The notes under the pieces: model-generated
The model's input: only the letters and a program-made list of their open reading frames with translations
Databases searched by the model: none
What the model was told of the DNA's origin: nothing
Position numbers and translations under genes: made by a program
Shown: positions 36,820 through 50,370 of the stretch, piece by piece
Numbering within the stretch: the stretch's first letter is position 1
How the letters are laid out: each line of letters opens with the position of its first letter
Assembly (NCBI GenBank): GCA_963457665.1
Contig: OY735209.1
Location: forward strand, 61,342,154-61,406,153
Reading direction: 5' to 3'
Length of the DNA: 64,000 nt
Source of the DNA: Thysanoteuthis rhombus
Taxonomy: Eukaryota > Mollusca > Cephalopoda > Oegopsida > Thysanoteuthidae

Positions 36820-37875
36820 AACAACAACAACAACTTGACTATCAACTAATATGATATATTGTTCCAAATTTTCAAAAACCAATTTAATCGTTTCTAACAC
36901 GCTGTACAAACAAATTATCTCTAACACAATATACATAATAGACACCATATATGTATGAAAATTCTACATTACTTCAAAGCTATTACATTGTAACAATGAT
37001 TCTTTTTGACCAGTTCCAAACATTAGCTTGTAACTAAATTTAAATGGTGTATATCCTAATTCATGAAAACTTTAAATGACGATGCATTCATGACTAGAAT
37101 ACTTAGAAAAGGTAATATGAAGTATTTCAAAATACTAAAAATGTTATCAGAATTCAATTTTTTTGAATACTTAAAATACCAAAATGTTTAAAACTAAAAT
37201 ACAAAATGTACAATATTTTGTAGTTAAAACAATTGGATTATAACGATTATTATTATGCAATGATTCTTTCAATTTTTCAGCTTCCTTTTCCTTTTCTTTA
37301 TTACTTTCATCACAATATTTTGGCCACTTACTCTCCAGGCTTCCTCAGTTATATTAACGAGGCACGATTGATAATCAATTCAATGAATAAATAGATGAAG
37401 TAATGAAATAATTAAAAAAAATATGACTAAGTGAATATTAGCAAGACATTTTTGTTAGGAAGAAAGTGAGATACTGGTAGTTTTTGAGAAGATTACAATT
37501 AGTAATTAGATTAGTTTTGTTCATTTTGATGTCATTTCCTCCATTCAGATTCCATGAATAAGAATACATTACAAGAACTGAGAGAGTTTGAAAATGAGAA
37601 AACATGAAAATAAGACAATTCAAAACTGATTTTACAATTCTGATGAAAGTTTATTTTCATTGATGAATAACTAAGTCAGTGAATTTGACAAATTGATGTT
37701 CACACACAGGTTAAAGCTTGTATTTCATTCAAGTATAGATAAGAATCTATTCAATGCTAATTCATTCTTTTGCATTTAAATCAATGCTGAGAGAAATGTT
37801 ATTGGGTGAAAATCAAAACAAAATACATGATTTGGGACCAAGGAGTTCTGATTTTTGTTTTACATAAAAACTTAC
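36638..37875 (-). other. Intron 8-9 (1238 bp)
   Basis: The only structure seen is the CTT/CAT/CAA trinucleotide tract at 36742-36834. Confidence 0.8.
36742..36834. repeat. CTT/CAT/CAA trinucleotide tract
   Basis: Successive trinucleotide runs: CTT, then CAT, then CAA with one interruption. The apparent open frames (poly-Asp, poly-Val) are artefacts. It lies about 100 bp upstream of exon 9 in transcription order. Confidence 0.9.
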
Positions 37876-37980
37876 CGTGGTAGTCTCTCCTTTCAACTCT
37901 ACTGAAACCCATTGTAGATTATCTCCGTCTCGTATAACACTCATCTTTTCAATGTGCTCAAAATCAGCAATTGGTTCCAG
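37876..37980 (-). CDS. FRMPD-family exon 8 (FERM F3 lobe)
   Basis: This 105-nt, phase 0-0 exon encodes 35 residues: LEPIADFEHIEKMSVIRDGD, then NLQWVSVELKGETTT. The pattern I-A-D-F-x-x-I-x-K-M (F-S/E-x-I-x-K) is the F3 strand found in FRMPD proteins. The acceptor is ttactcag and the donor is gtaagt. Confidence 0.93.
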
Positions 37981-38204
37981 CTGAGTAAAACAAAAAAGGA
38001 AAGAAAAAAAATAATGGGAAGACATTAATCATTTGTTTGTTTTTGAAAAAAAAAAGTGTCAAACTTCTAATCAAACCTGGACTTAACTTTGTTTTTCTAC
38101 TATGAAAGAACAAGAATAACACTAACAATCCTCCTTAAATTTAAGGGAATAAAAATTAACTATATTTTCAAGGTGAATTATTAATCCCCACCATGATATA
38201 TGTT

Positions 38205-38430
38205 CTGTTAGGGGTGATAAATTAAAAAGTTGAAAAAAAGGGTGATCAATGAATAAGTATCTTCTCTTGCCTTCTGGAGGGCTGAGATAACTAAAAAAAG
38301 GGCAGAATTTTGAGAAAAAAAAGCGGGTACAAACTAGTGACCAATTTAGGATAAACTTACATTGCATATTGAACCCACCACTAAAAATCCATTTTGGAGG
38401 ATTATTTCCAAAAACCAAATAAATATTCTC
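38205..38430 (+). repeat. Dispersed repeat copy (family B), internal part
   Basis: Shows aggggtgataaattaaaaag, gggtgatcaatgaataagta, cttacattgcatattgaacc and the tccattttggaggatt block, then leads into (GT)n. Confidence 0.7.
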
Positions 38431-38448
38431 CCTATTCATTGAGAGGAG

Positions 38449-38457
38449 AGTGTGTGT

Positions 38458-38506
<49 letters not shown>
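38449..38506. repeat. (GT)n microsatellite
   Basis: About 58 bp of GT dinucleotides with one interruption. Confidence 0.95.
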
Positions 38507-38507
<1 letters not shown>

Positions 38508-39361
38508 ATGAAATTTCTACAATGATGTTTCTACAATGAGCAATAAAGCCTGGGCAAAATCTGGCTAGATAAATTGATAGATACACATAAATGTCAGAAT
38601 CTACGAATGTCCCAAAACTGGCAACAGCGAATAAATAAGTCTGTTGAGGGCAATGGTGATTAATATTTCCCATCAGTGATTTTAAATCAAGGTCCAACTG
38701 ATTGGTAAGTCAAGTCTCTTACCGACTGAGGTAAATTGACAAATTTTACATATCAACCAAGATTTATGCTAAAAATATGCAATGGCTTATTCCATTCTAA
38801 CAAATGAATACACTTTTCAGCCAGAATAGATGTGTGGACTTTGAACCTGCAGCAGCCAGGCTTGTTTTTAATGTGTTTTTTTTAATTGGCATCTATCGCA
38901 GCTTCAATGTAGGTAAATATCAGTCAGTCACTTCGTGAGGAAGGGATGGAAAAGCAGGTAGTTTTTCAGATAATTCCAATGCAATGAACTTTTTATTTTC
39001 TGAGGACAGCTGAAATTTTCTCTTCAGCTTCCAAAAGAATCACAAAATGCAGCACTTGCAGTCTTGGTCAGTGGTGTGTAGACCTGAAGTTATCCTGTAT
39101 ATTTCCAGTAGATCAGCACATATTCTTCTGTAGAACAGTATCTCCAAATCAAGCTAAAAGCCTTTCCGAACATGATAAGTGTTTTTCACCAAGATGAAGT
39201 AAAATCATAATGGCTCTTGAAGAATATGCATCTGCAAGCAGTGAAGAGCTGGGTATAATTGTGCAAAAAATAGCACTAGAAAGTCTTTCATCAACCTAAT
39301 ATGAGCGAGAGTCTATGAGAGACAAGCTACTTAGTCTTGAAAATTAAATTTAGATGAGATA

Positions 39362-39881
39362 CAGGGTGGGCCATAAGTTGCATAGGAGATAAAAGAGATC
39401 ATTAAATTTTTTGTAATTGTTTTTATTGTAAAGTTTGAATTAAAATATCGAATTTAAGGTTTCAATTTATTTTTGGAATCAGGAATAGAAAATGATATCC
39501 TTCAATTGATGCCTTCCTTGCAATGTCTTACTCTAATTTCCAGGAACTCAAGAATATGATGACCTTCTCATTTACCTAATCTGACCGCTCCAGATTTTTC
39601 CTGTGGGGATATCTGAAGGAGTGTATGTACGCAAGCAAACTAGCAACCATTCAAGAGCTAAAAAATAATATGAGATTGGAAATTGAAGCAAAAACAAAAA
39701 TTTTGTGCTGTATTATAGAAAATTAATTCGCAAGCCTCAGCAAAGAGGAGGAGAGGAATCATTTGATAGACATAATTTTCCATTCTTGATTTCAGAAATG
39801 AAATTTTATATTGTAGTTCAAACTTTAATAAATAAGATTGATGGAATGTTTTATCTCCTACACAACTTATGGCCCACTTTG
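39362..39881 (+). mobile_element. Decayed Tc1/mariner-superfamily element, TA-flanked
   Basis: Ends cagggtgggccataagttg and, inverted, caacttatggcccactttg form TIRs extending about 33 bp (to ggagataaaa). Both ends are flanked by TA. Inside at about 39590-39670 the plus strand reads PDFFLWGYLKECMYASKL and ATIQELKNNMRLEIEA, the C-terminal PDFFLWGYLK region of a mariner-type transposase. Internally deleted to 520 bp. Confidence 0.8.
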
Positions 39882-41080
39882 TACACAAATCATATGAAAC
39901 AATATCTTTCATATGCAAATATATGGTTATTATATATCGATATGTTTATGTGCAGTTAGTATTATAAATTAGCATCACACTTTCAAATACAAAACAATTT
40001 TTCAATAGCATACATACACAAGCAATGAAGAGCTCAGTAGATTTCAATCTATTCGCTGACACGGACAAGATAACTTGCTTAGCAAGTTGTCAGTCCAGTG
40101 CCACAAGTGTGATAATATGTTGTATGGTGATGGTGGGTTATTTTTTACCCCCAGCAATCCCTCAAAAATTTAAGAAACAAAATCCCTCCAAAAAGAGAAA
40201 AATATTCACCAGACGCAAAATGTTGAAAGAGAAGATATATATGTACTGAATTGAAAAACGGTCATATGTATATATGCATAGTTAAAGATATTTCATACTT
40301 ATTTAATATCATATTTTCTGATACATTTATGCAAATATTACATTTATTAGGTACACTATTTTTCATTTTTATTGATTTTAAACATTCAATGAAGACTTTC
40401 TATTATCATCAATTTTTTTCACAAAAATTTTACTAATTCATTTACCCAATCCTGACTCTTCAGACAATGATACAAGGTTACACAGAGCAATACATGGCTT
40501 GGTGAGATCAAAAGCACTCACATGCAACCAACTGGAGTTGTCTGTTTCATTTGGGAACAAGTGTTACAGAATCAGTAGGATAAAGAAAAAAAAAGATGAA
40601 ATTTTTTTTTTTTTTAATTAAACCATATACATATGTACTTACCCTCTCTCTCACACACACACATGAATGAAATGCCTGTATATGATGGCTATTTTGAATA
40701 CATAATGAGGTCACATGATCATTATATTTGTATAATTTTTATATAAACTATATCCATATATCATAACCTCTGAAATGATAAATGATTTCCCAGGGTTTCT
40801 TAGAAAATGAGAAAACTTAAATCTATTCATTAGATCCTTGCTTCCCTTGCTTTATAACTCTTTAAAAAAACAGGCCTGAATTAGTTGGGAAAATATATTT
40901 GGCAGCTAACGGGTAAAAGATATTTGTAAGATTTCTCTAACATTGTGCAAAAGGACAACACTGAGAACATAGAAAAACAAAGTTGTTTCCAAAAGAATGT
41001 GATATGTGTTCATAGATGAAAATGTCAAGCCAAAATTAGACTAAATAAAATGGAAACTTTTGGCAATGATGTTTACTTAC

Positions 41081-41164
41081 AGCATAAGTCTTAACATTGG
41101 TAATTCTGCTGATGCCGGTTCGTGGCCCAACAACAATCATGTGTTCTGCTTTGTTGTCTCCCTC
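41081..41164 (-). CDS. FRMPD-family exon 7 (FERM F3 lobe)
   Basis: This 84-nt, phase 0-0 exon encodes 28 residues from EGDNKAEHMIVVGPRTGIS to RITNVKTYA. The L/I-V-x-G-P-R-x-G-I-S motif is the conserved F3 strand pair of FRMPD proteins. The acceptor is tttaaag and the donor is gtaagt. It is isolated, with a 9.9-kb intron upstream and a 3.1-kb intron downstream, so homology and phase were needed to place it. Confidence 0.93.
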
Positions 41165-41389
41165 CTTTAAAAAGATCAAACAAAATCAATTAAGTCAATT
41201 AAGGAATGCTCAATTCTAACATCTTAACATTCATTTAGATCATGTCTTTCACAATAATTGCACCGAAGTGAAATATAAGACCTAATTGTGCTCAATACAT
41301 TACAAAGTGTGGACAAAGGCATCAAAGTTGAAGCATGAGGTTATCTTTTGAGGATATGAGAAAAAAGCTTGGAAATAACGTAACTTATT

Positions 41390-41560
41390 TGAAGGCATAT
41401 AATACCCCCTGTTTCTCCCCCAAAATGATTCTAAAGGTCAACATAACATTTGTTGTCCAGCCACATATTGACAGGAAAACAAGATGATGAATGAGGAGAA
41501 TTCAGGGAAATTCATTTTATTCCCTGCTGAAATGAGTGCGGTCTTATATGCAATCAAACA
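41390..41560 (+). repeat. Dispersed repeat (family C), copy 3
   Basis: acatttgttgtccagccac, gatgatgaatgaggagaatt and gtcttatatgcaatcaaac match the copy at 23925-24115. It leads directly into a long AT microsatellite. Confidence 0.65.
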
Positions 41561-41572
41561 TGGTATGTGTGC

Positions 41573-41708
<136 letters not shown>

Positions 41709-41834
41709 AATATAACAAGCCCAGTAAAGGATTTCACCAAGCAGGTATAGGAAACAATGGCAGCCATAAAGATTGATATATTTTTGAGTTATGACCAAAA
41801 TCTCATCTTGAATGATTCTTTCTCATGTAGGCAC

Positions 41835-42050
41835 AAAAATTCCAAATGAGAACTTTCCAGCCATAACCAACAGTATTATGTCGTTTTCAATTATAGATGG
41901 CACTTTCTGGCAAATTTTTCTGACAAAAATGATGACAATGAACAAAGTAAGCTCATTTTTCAGAAATTACCTGCAGTAAGCAAAAATGTTGTATCATTTC
42001 TAGATATAGATTGCACTTACTAGTAAATTCTCTGCAAAAAATGATAACAT
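41835..42050 (+). repeat. Probable two-unit tandem duplication (~120 bp)
   Basis: A block with tatagatggcactttctgg, a caaatttttctgacaaaaatgatg part and a leading gttttcaattatag recurs diverged as tagatatagattgcacttac, with aattctctgcaaaaaatgat, about 115-120 bp later. Confidence 0.5.
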
Positions 42051-42079
42051 ATTTCTTTTTTTATTAATAGGCAAAAACG

Positions 42080-42420
42080 TGCCTACCCCTTTTTCACCAA
42101 GAGCCAGTGTTTCATTTGATAGTTGGCACTAGACCCCTTCTAAAAATGTTTTTATATTTCATTTTTGGAAAAAAAGCTCTTTCAATCTTTTGGGGGCCTT
42201 ATTTGGACTGGTTTATTAATATGAATGTATATCATTTATTCTTCAGAATGTTGATATTTCTAGATGATTTTTTACTCTATTTTAGATGTTTTTCAGTAAA
42301 AACGCCAGCGATGTCATAGACAGAATTCATTTAGACCACAGTTATTCATTGATGGAATTTTTTTTACACAACTTCAAATTTTAACACTACAATGGTTTAA
42401 TTATTGACTATGATGGCAAG
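42080..42420 (+). repeat. Dispersed repeat (family P), copy 2
   Basis: tctattttagatgtttttcag, cgccagcgatgtcatag and aacactacaatggtttaatt match 17150-17290. The upstream part (ttttgggggccttatttgg) also resembles 20480-20560. Confidence 0.65.
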
Positions 42421-42539
42421 TCTCCTTTATATTCTGCCTAAGGTGTTGACTATAGCAATCATTGCTGGCCCTCATTCAACATTAAATAATAACAATTTCT
42501 ATTTTTTGAATTTCCTATCAAGACAAATCTTTCCATCAA

Positions 42540-42770
42540 ACTATCTTGAGATTATCATGCATATAATACCCATATTTTCTAAGTAACACATGCATTAATC
42601 CATGACCATTGACAATACCTTTAATCCTCATTTACAATGTATCTCTATAGTAAAGTCTCTTGGCAATTGATTCCCTCAATGAAATTGTTTACAATGCACA
42701 ATTTTGTGAGTAACACTTGTATCAATTCTTGACCACCAATATAAACCATTACTACTACAACTACCATAAA
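42540..42770 (+). repeat. Degenerate tandem repeat (family F), copy
   Basis: catataatacccatattttc, catgcattaatccatgaccattgac and atcaattcttgaccacca resemble the units at 59360-59830 and 62830-63230. Confidence 0.55.
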
Positions 42771-44394
42771 TCCTTTTTTTGTATATCTGACATTGTTGAA
42801 AGGAATTGATCCGGTTGGTAAACAAGCGATTCTGTCTGTCTCCATTTTCTGGAGAAATAAGTTTTTTTTCCTCCTTTCTTGCCTGACAAAGCTGAAGTAC
42901 AGATCGGTTGAAAGATTGTGGTATAACAACATTAGAATACAGAGGAGTTCAATTGTCTGAATGAAATTTGGATTGTAAATGACTCTTTTCAAAATTATAG
43001 GCAACATGCTCATACCATTTAGAAGAGATGACTAAGCTATAATACGCATGTCAGCAGTAACATGCTGCAGGTTTTTAGATGACACAATGAACTTTGATAA
43101 AACTGTTTCAATACCAATTTATTATCCAAGTTTCATAAGTATATTTTGGGTTAAATACATAAGTTATATTTTATCAAGCTCCTTGTTTTATAAATATTTA
43201 AAAAAGATAGGCCAATTATCTTCAAGCATTTATCTAAATTAGAATATACATATGCAAGGAAGCAGCCAACAGATATCAGGAATCTTCAATTAAGTAAAAT
43301 TCCGACATGCCATCACTGTCATGTTGCAAATACGTAGAAATGTGAATGAGATGATCTTTCTAAGAGTAGAAACATAAAAAGTGCTTTGTTTACAGCTGCA
43401 TAAATAATTATCTTATAAGTGATCCACATATCATTTTTACAAAAATAAGAAACAAGCCTAACTTTTTAAAATGTAGTTTTAAATGCTAAAATTGAAAATA
43501 ATCACCTCTGTTCATTTATATCTACATTAAATTTTCAATTTGAATTCCTATTTACAAACATAATTTTTATCATTTTGATATTTTAATCAGTTGGAAAATA
43601 TATACCCAAGACTAAATTATATCCTAAATTAAAGATTAAAATTTTTGTAAATAATCTGACTTTTGTAGAAACAGCGTTTGGTAGCATTTGAACTCATCGC
43701 CCTTTATTGGGAACTCACCAGTGTTACAGTATCTTGCTTTGCACTTAGAAGATATGACATTAAAAGGTATAATAAAACGATTCTGACAGAACACAAATAA
43801 TAATAATATCATCATGTAAATCTAAAATAATATTGTGAATATTATAGTGTCTTGTCTACCATTTAGAAAAGGGCAACTTGAACTTTTTATTCTAATGTAC
43901 CTGTTCATCCTGTCAGGCAGTCTTGCCATATTCCTTGTAAAGAATATGGAGTAAAAAGTATTGATATGGTAGTATATATAGTAAATGTACTATTTTTTAG
44001 TAATTTCATTCAATTTAATGCTACATTAACACTTGATTTCAGATGAAATGGATAAGTTGGGCTCTTTCCAATAAGTAGCTCAGATCTTGGCACAGTTCCA
44101 AAGACACACATCTACATGTTATTCTCAGTTGACATTCTTGCTTGAAATTTAGTTTATACTAAAAACACACGAAAAATCATCAAGAGCATAAAAGGAAGTC
44201 AAATAAGTGAAGATTCACATGCAAATCAGTGATGTTTGATTTCAAGGAATGACTCCCTTGATTTACATGTGTTTCCAAATGTATTTCAGGTTTACAAGAC
44301 ACATTTTGCATTTAGTTGATTGCGATAACTTCAATATCCAGTGTTTTTACACACCTCGAATCCCCCTGTAATTCTTCTTACATACCCCCGAGGC

Positions 44395-44470
44395 AGTGGT
44401 TCCCAAACTTATTTTGTCGTGGAACCTTTACATAATCTTCCAAAAATCATGGAGCCCATACCTATATTTT
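44395..44470 (+). mobile_element. Possible hAT-like terminal fragment
   Basis: cagtggttcccaaactt followed by gtcgtggaacc resembles the common hAT-type end (cagtggttctcaacc...). The far end cannot be placed with confidence. Confidence 0.35.
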
Positions 44471-46839
44471 ATGGACAACCAACATCATCCTAATTTTGAT
44501 AAAACGTTAAATGAAACAAAACATCAAAATAAAAAATAACTCTGCTTTTGATAGATATAAATTTGAAATTGCTGTAAAAAAAAAAAAATATCAAAAGTAG
44601 ATTAATGCAAAGAATGTTTCTGCAATCTTGCCCTCCATTACGTCAGATGATTTGATTTAATATTGGATAATTGAATTTGCATATTTGGTGCAGAATCCAG
44701 TGTGTTGCAATATTTAGTTTTGGTGATGATATATTAAGAAAAGGCAGATTCACACAAAAATATTATTGCAAAAGGTAATTGAACTTGAATTGCCCATTCT
44801 GATAAATCTGATAATTTTTCAAATATATTGCATCAGAAAATTGCTACAGGAACTCCTTCAAATAGAGGCTTTAACTTAGTATCTGAGCTAATGTTGATAA
44901 AATTCTCCACTGCCAGAGATCTTGGCTTCTTTTTGAATAGATCTTATCCCAAATAATTATCTTTGTTCTTCAAATTTGAAAAGGCCACTCTGAACCGCAG
45001 ATTTTTTTCCTTTGAACAGACTTTGCGGAAGACTGCCCAAGGGGTGGACACACCCAGGTTCAAAAAACCTCCATTCAGAAGATTGAACATTAGAGGATAT
45101 GATGAAAAAGTAATATACGCAGGAAAGAATATGAATAACATTCAAATACAAAATAATGCTGTGAATATTGTTATTATTATTTAGTAGATTATTATTCCTT
45201 AGAAGGATCCATGAAAGAGTAACCTATGCAGGTAGGGATGAATGAAAGAAATAAAAAAACAGAATCACTCAGATTTTGATTTTCCTTATGCAATTACAAA
45301 GCAGGAAGGTACAAAATTCAATTCCCAGAAGTAAAAATAATTCGCACATCATCAATAATAAATTTATCATTAGGTTCCATTAGACGACAGATCTCAGGAT
45401 AAGATTTCTGATTTTGTGATTCTTGACCTGTCAATGGTGTCTTCAGTTGACTGGCTAGAAGCTTGATTTACTTTGTGTTTGATTGCAAGAATTGTAGGAA
45501 ACAAGATCAATTAGCTATAATTTGATCCAAATTTTGCTCTTAAAATACAAGACAAAAAATTACCAAAATGGATTGGTTGGATGAGCAATTAACCGTATCA
45601 AGACTAATCTATAAAGGTTCTTCATGTCTGAATTTTCAGAAAAGTGTATAAAAAAAAATAACCCAAAAACATGTCAATTTATACTAAATGGTTGAAGAAA
45701 ACTTTTCTTTTATTCAATCCAAAATTTTTCGTTTTTTGAAAAACCAAAATCATGATTAAATATATTTGTTCCAGTAGATTTCTTAATTGTTTCCCAGACA
45801 CATGCATACCATTTAAAAAAAAACATTTGAAAAACAAGGAAAAAACGGACCTAGACTGACTGATCAAATGATCAATTAAGGTTTGCACATGTGCAGTGAC
45901 AGCACCAAGTCCAACTGCAACACCTTGCCAATTTTTTTAGATCATCTTTTAGATTTCTTCAGATTATTTTTTAGAACATTTTTTTCACATTTTCCTGGGT
46001 TCTTCAAATGTATTGTGCCTCAAAAGCACCATTCCCTTGGAATTGTAAGGTCTGTAGGGCCTAAGCGCCACATCTAACATGTGGCACAAACTCAGAGTAC
46101 TTGTTTTGTCCAAGATGCAAAATATGACATGTCCTCTTTTTCACAGGGATTCAAAAAAAATTCTTGGATCTCTCAGTCTTTGCTACGAACATCAGAGTAT
46201 ACTTCTGACCCTCAACCCTCCTAATACAAAATGGATTTTTTCTTATTTACTGGTATTCATGAAGATGATATCATAAGGTGGTTTGGATGCAATCCAAAAT
46301 TAAACTGACACAACAGATTTAATATTCACATAGATAAACACTAAACACTCAAACAACAAGTCACATCCTTTGCTATACATACTGATCCTTCATTGTCAAA
46401 CATGTTTTCTTGATAACCTATGTGAGTGAGCCCTTTTTTGACAAAAATTAAATGATGTACAGTATAAAATAACATCCATATACAATACATCATGATAACA
46501 TCCTATGTAAAATAGCAAACTACGTGTATTATGTAAAGCTTTCTGGAGTATATATATAGATATCAGTAGTGGCGCTAGGTCTGACTGCACCCCATTGCAA
46601 ATGCCTAAATTAGTGTCCCCTCACAAAGAAGAAGAACTTATTTTGGGGCTTTTATACTGATTTTGAACTTCACTTTTTAAAATAAAATGCTTTTACACTC
46701 AGACTTGTTCTTTAAAATGCAAAATAAAATATAAGACAGTTTAAAGAATGAAGATTGACGAGATACATCAAGTACAGTAATGTATTGAAAATTTTCTCAG
46801 AATAAAGTTTTAGCAACTACTATAAAACTCAGAGCCCTT

Positions 46840-47545
46840 TCAGCAACAACAAGGGGTATGACAAAGAGACGCCAGCTGACCAAAACTTTTTACCATCTGC
46901 CTCAAGATGATCTTCCAAAACCTACACTTGGAAAATAAAGAAATCAGAAAAGACGGCAAATATTTCCAACCAATGCTAAATGAACTGAATGGAGAAAGCA
47001 AGAAAGTTGGTGGTAATCAAGCTCAAACTTCAGCAAAACAAAGGGAACATGCAAAAATCATGCTGGAAATAAAAACACAACTATCAAAATCAAAAATGCA
47101 GAGCTGGAAAAAGTAAACCACAACATCTATCTAAGACAACAAATCTCCATGATATCTTTAGAAGAAGAAGAAATCAAGTAAAGAATCTAGGATGGCAATC
47201 CTTTGATAGAACAAGCTCAACCTTCAAGAACAAGAAAGTCTCATTAGTCCTAAAAAGAAAGGTATACAACCAATTCATCCTCCCAATAGTCAACTATGGA
47301 GATGAAACATGGAACCTCACCAAGAGATGGACCCGCAAACTGAGAACCATGCAATGTGCCTATGGAAGAATTATGCTCAACCTCATTCAGGGAATTATCA
47401 CGAGAACATCAGAGAGAAAACAGGAGTCTAATACATAGAATCCATCAGAAAACTCAAATGGCAATGGGCACAAGCAAAACAACAAATGGCACAATTCATA
47501 ACATGGATCCCCAGAGATCATAAGTGTAATGAAGGCTGGCAGCAT
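46840..47545 (+). mobile_element. RTE-like LINE fragment
   Basis: Remnants include MLNELNGESKKVG (cf. the LNExSxKVGLxI stretch), STFKNKKV-like residues and TWNLTKRWTRKLRTMQCAYG, RIMLNLI. Several frameshifts. It ends near gatcataagtgtaatgaagg. Confidence 0.8.
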
Positions 47546-48854
47546 ATAAAAAAGACAATAAGAAAACTGATGATGAAGACTTTTGACAAAAATCAACTTG
47601 TGTCAGTAAAAACTGATAAGTTATCAATCTTATATTATAATTTTTGTGTTAATGGTGGGAAAAAATGATAGTCAAGGTTTGAATTATATTTGCATTTTCC
47701 ACAACAGAAGAGTTTTGTTCATTATATGGCAGCATGTCAGGTGTCAGACTGGAAATTTGTCTCACTCCCCTAAGAGTCTGATTTAGTTTCCAATGCATTA
47801 GGATATTCAGCCTGATTTACAGACAAATATTGAAATTTTACTAAAATATATCAATGGAATGATTCTAATGAAATTTTCTGGATGTGTTTAATTTTGGATT
47901 AATTTTTTTTCAGGAAAAAAAAAAGCACAAGCACTCCCAAGATTCAAAGCACCATACGTCACTGTTCATTATTAACTTCTTATATTAATCAATCATTTTT
48001 TGCAAATTATACTCTCACAACTTGTTTCCATGGCAAAATGCATCAACTAAAAGGACATCATTGTGTATTCATAAACAAGATTAAAAGTGATATCTCATTG
48101 GCTTTTACAAAAATTTAAACTTGATATGAAAAATATTTTCCCCAAGGTTAGCATGTTATATTTCCACAGTGTATTTTCCTTGAGTTCATAGAAAATAAAT
48201 TATGGATATAAAAAAAAAATAACCTTAGGAAATTTGCTTCTGTTTGTTTTTTCTACTCACAAAATAGTTGAGATTTAATAAAAAATCTAATATGAAAGAA
48301 TATCAATACCATCCCATAATATGCAAAATATGGCTGGAAGCTAAGTAGAACAAATTCAGCAACTATGTCTAAACTAAAAAGCACTCTAAGAGCACATAAC
48401 TCTGCCAAAGCCATTGTCAAGGTGAGTTATTATGCATGGATCCGCCTAAAAATTCAACCAGTTCCTTCGTAGCCTTTTGTCCTCCCTTCTTCGAAACTTT
48501 ATTAAGATTCATTAAGAACTTTTGGAGATGTGGAAAGTCATGAATTTTTATGATATCATATAGGGTGATATTATGTGGTATGGACATATAACTTAAATTT
48601 AGGATAGGTAATTTCTCCAGAGGTATAACCTATGTATTAAAAGAAGAGTCTCTTTTGACTCAGCAGCACAAACTAAAAGATAATAGTATAAAAAAAACCA
48701 ATGGTGCTGAAAATACTGATCAGAGTAATTCATTCACACCATTGCAGAATGAGCTCAGTTGTCTGAACAACTCTTGGAACTGAATTCATTTTGTGTGAGG
48801 AAACCATCAGTATATTTCATTTTCATAATTTCTGATGACTGCTAAACATCAAAA

Positions 48855-48995
48855 CTCCCAACATGGTTCTCTGAGGTCATATGAAAAATTGTGGCAGGCA
48901 AAAATTAAGATGGTATGATAATTTAGACAAGTTCAGAAGAAATTGGCTCTATGATGTGAGAGAGCGAAAGTTTGCCCGATGCACCATTTTATCAT
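48855..48995 (+). mobile_element. RTE-like LINE fragment, short 3' piece
   Basis: Reads CGRQKLRWYDNLDKFRRNWL, the GRxxxRWxDxLDKF end seen in the other RTE copies. Only about 140 bp. Confidence 0.7.
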
Positions 48996-49930
48996 TAAGG
49001 TGCTTTTGGAAGCCATTGTCAATGCCAAACTTGGATTTCTATGATCTCTTGAGATTGGGTAGAGATGCAGGTTTGTCATGAAAAGAGATATATTGGCAAT
49101 ATATGCAGAGTGGTCATTTATAAAATTAAAATCATTTGTATATGCAGATTGGTATTTTATGAGAGGAGGTGTTTTATAATGGGACCACTGTACATAGCTG
49201 TTACTTTATTGATCCAAGAAAAAATTTCCAAAATATTACACCCATGTACACAAGAAATACAGAAATTCATAAATTATCTGAATATTCCTGCTCTTTTGCC
49301 AAATTTGAGTAAAATTCATAAAGTATCATGTTTGATGACATTTAAATGCACTTCTTTCAGAAAAAAATTGTTTAAAAAAAATCCTCTGAGCAAAGTTGTA
49401 GCTGGATATTTGGAGGCCAATGGGGCTTTGCTCCTTGAGAGGTCTCTCAATCCAACATTTAGTGCAGTGATTCCCAATCTGGGGGTTAAGGCGAAAGCAG
49501 TGACGAAGCTAGAGATTTAAAGGCCTGGGCAACCAAAGACATTTATTGATCTGGTGAAACCTTGCTCTAATGGCTATTAAAATAAACTTTGATTTTCAGC
49601 TACATATCAAAATTGCATTGTAATCAGCTAATTAGATTGGTCCTTTAAAAATACGAACAAAGACCAATGAACCATAACAAAAGCGATGCCAATATCTGAT
49701 TTTTGCAAAGTACAATATCTAAAATACATAGCCCAGGTTATAAAACTACCTAATTTTTTCATTCAGAAAAAAAATTGCTATTTGCCACAGAAAGAAATAA
49801 TTCTCTACAAAATCATGGTAGATACAAAAGAAAATGTGAAATAAAATGAAGTTCATGTTTTGTATGTGCCAACGTTATCAGCATATGCACAAACACTCTA
49901 AAAGTACAAAGTATCTAAAGGGAGAAATAT

Positions 49931-49934
49931 GATG

Positions 49935-49966
<32 letters not shown>

Positions 49967-49969
49967 GAT
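49931..49969. repeat. (GAT)n microsatellite, possibly a LINE tail
   Basis: GAT repeats with one GGT interruption. RTE copies in this window end in the same type of repeat, so it could be such a tail. Confidence 0.75.
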
Positions 49970-50069
49970 TGTGAATGAATTTCTTTTTTATTAAGCGTTG
50001 CAGAATCTGGAAACGTACAATACCACTTAAAAACAAACTTAAAATATCACTGAGGGCAGTGGAAAGAGA

Positions 50070-50370
50070 AATGTTTGGAATAAGATCTAGAGGTAGAAAA
50101 TGATCAACCTTTTATCCAAGAGAAGACCAGGGTGAAGGATATTGTGCAATTAATTGAGAAACAAAAAATTTGGCATATAGCGAGAAGGAGGAGACAATGG
50201 ATATAGCAAGAGACAAACTGTACCAATAGGACAGTAAACAGTCGGAAAAGACCACACACAAATGGGAAGAGATCAGATAGACAAGTTTGTCAATAAAATA
50301 TGGTAGAGATCAGTGCAATCACACTCGTCATGGAAAAGGCCTTTGTCCAGCAGTAGACTTATAACCACTG
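50070..50370 (+). mobile_element. LINE-like 3' fragment
   Basis: A degenerate series KTRVKDIVQLIEKQK...WHIARRRRQW and a 3' end aaaaggcctttgtccagcag with a short gatgat run resemble the C-terminal and tail region of RTE-type LINEs (xKGLCPAV end). It differs from the other RTE copies, so may be another lineage. Confidence 0.55.

Larger units (their letters stand above)
37981..41080 (-). other. Intron 7-8 (3100 bp)
   Basis: It contains a dispersed-repeat copy (38205-38430), a (GT)n run (38449-38506) and a TIR element of the Tc1/mariner type (39362-39881). The rest is AT-rich without recognised content. Confidence 0.75.

Noticed and set aside
36667..36948. Poly-Asp/poly-Val open frame
   Set aside because: Product of the CAT/CAA trinucleotide tract.
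42645..43013. 122-codon open frame on the minus strand
   Set aside because: Overlaps a degenerate repeat and has no domain features.
44944..45184. Overlapping open frames on both strands near 45000
   Set aside because: Likely part of a transposon end; neither strand shows a recognisable protein or splice context.
49065..49520. 151-codon open frame on the plus strand
   Set aside because: AT-rich composition, no recognised motif, neighbouring LINE fragment; a chance frame is more likely than a gene.
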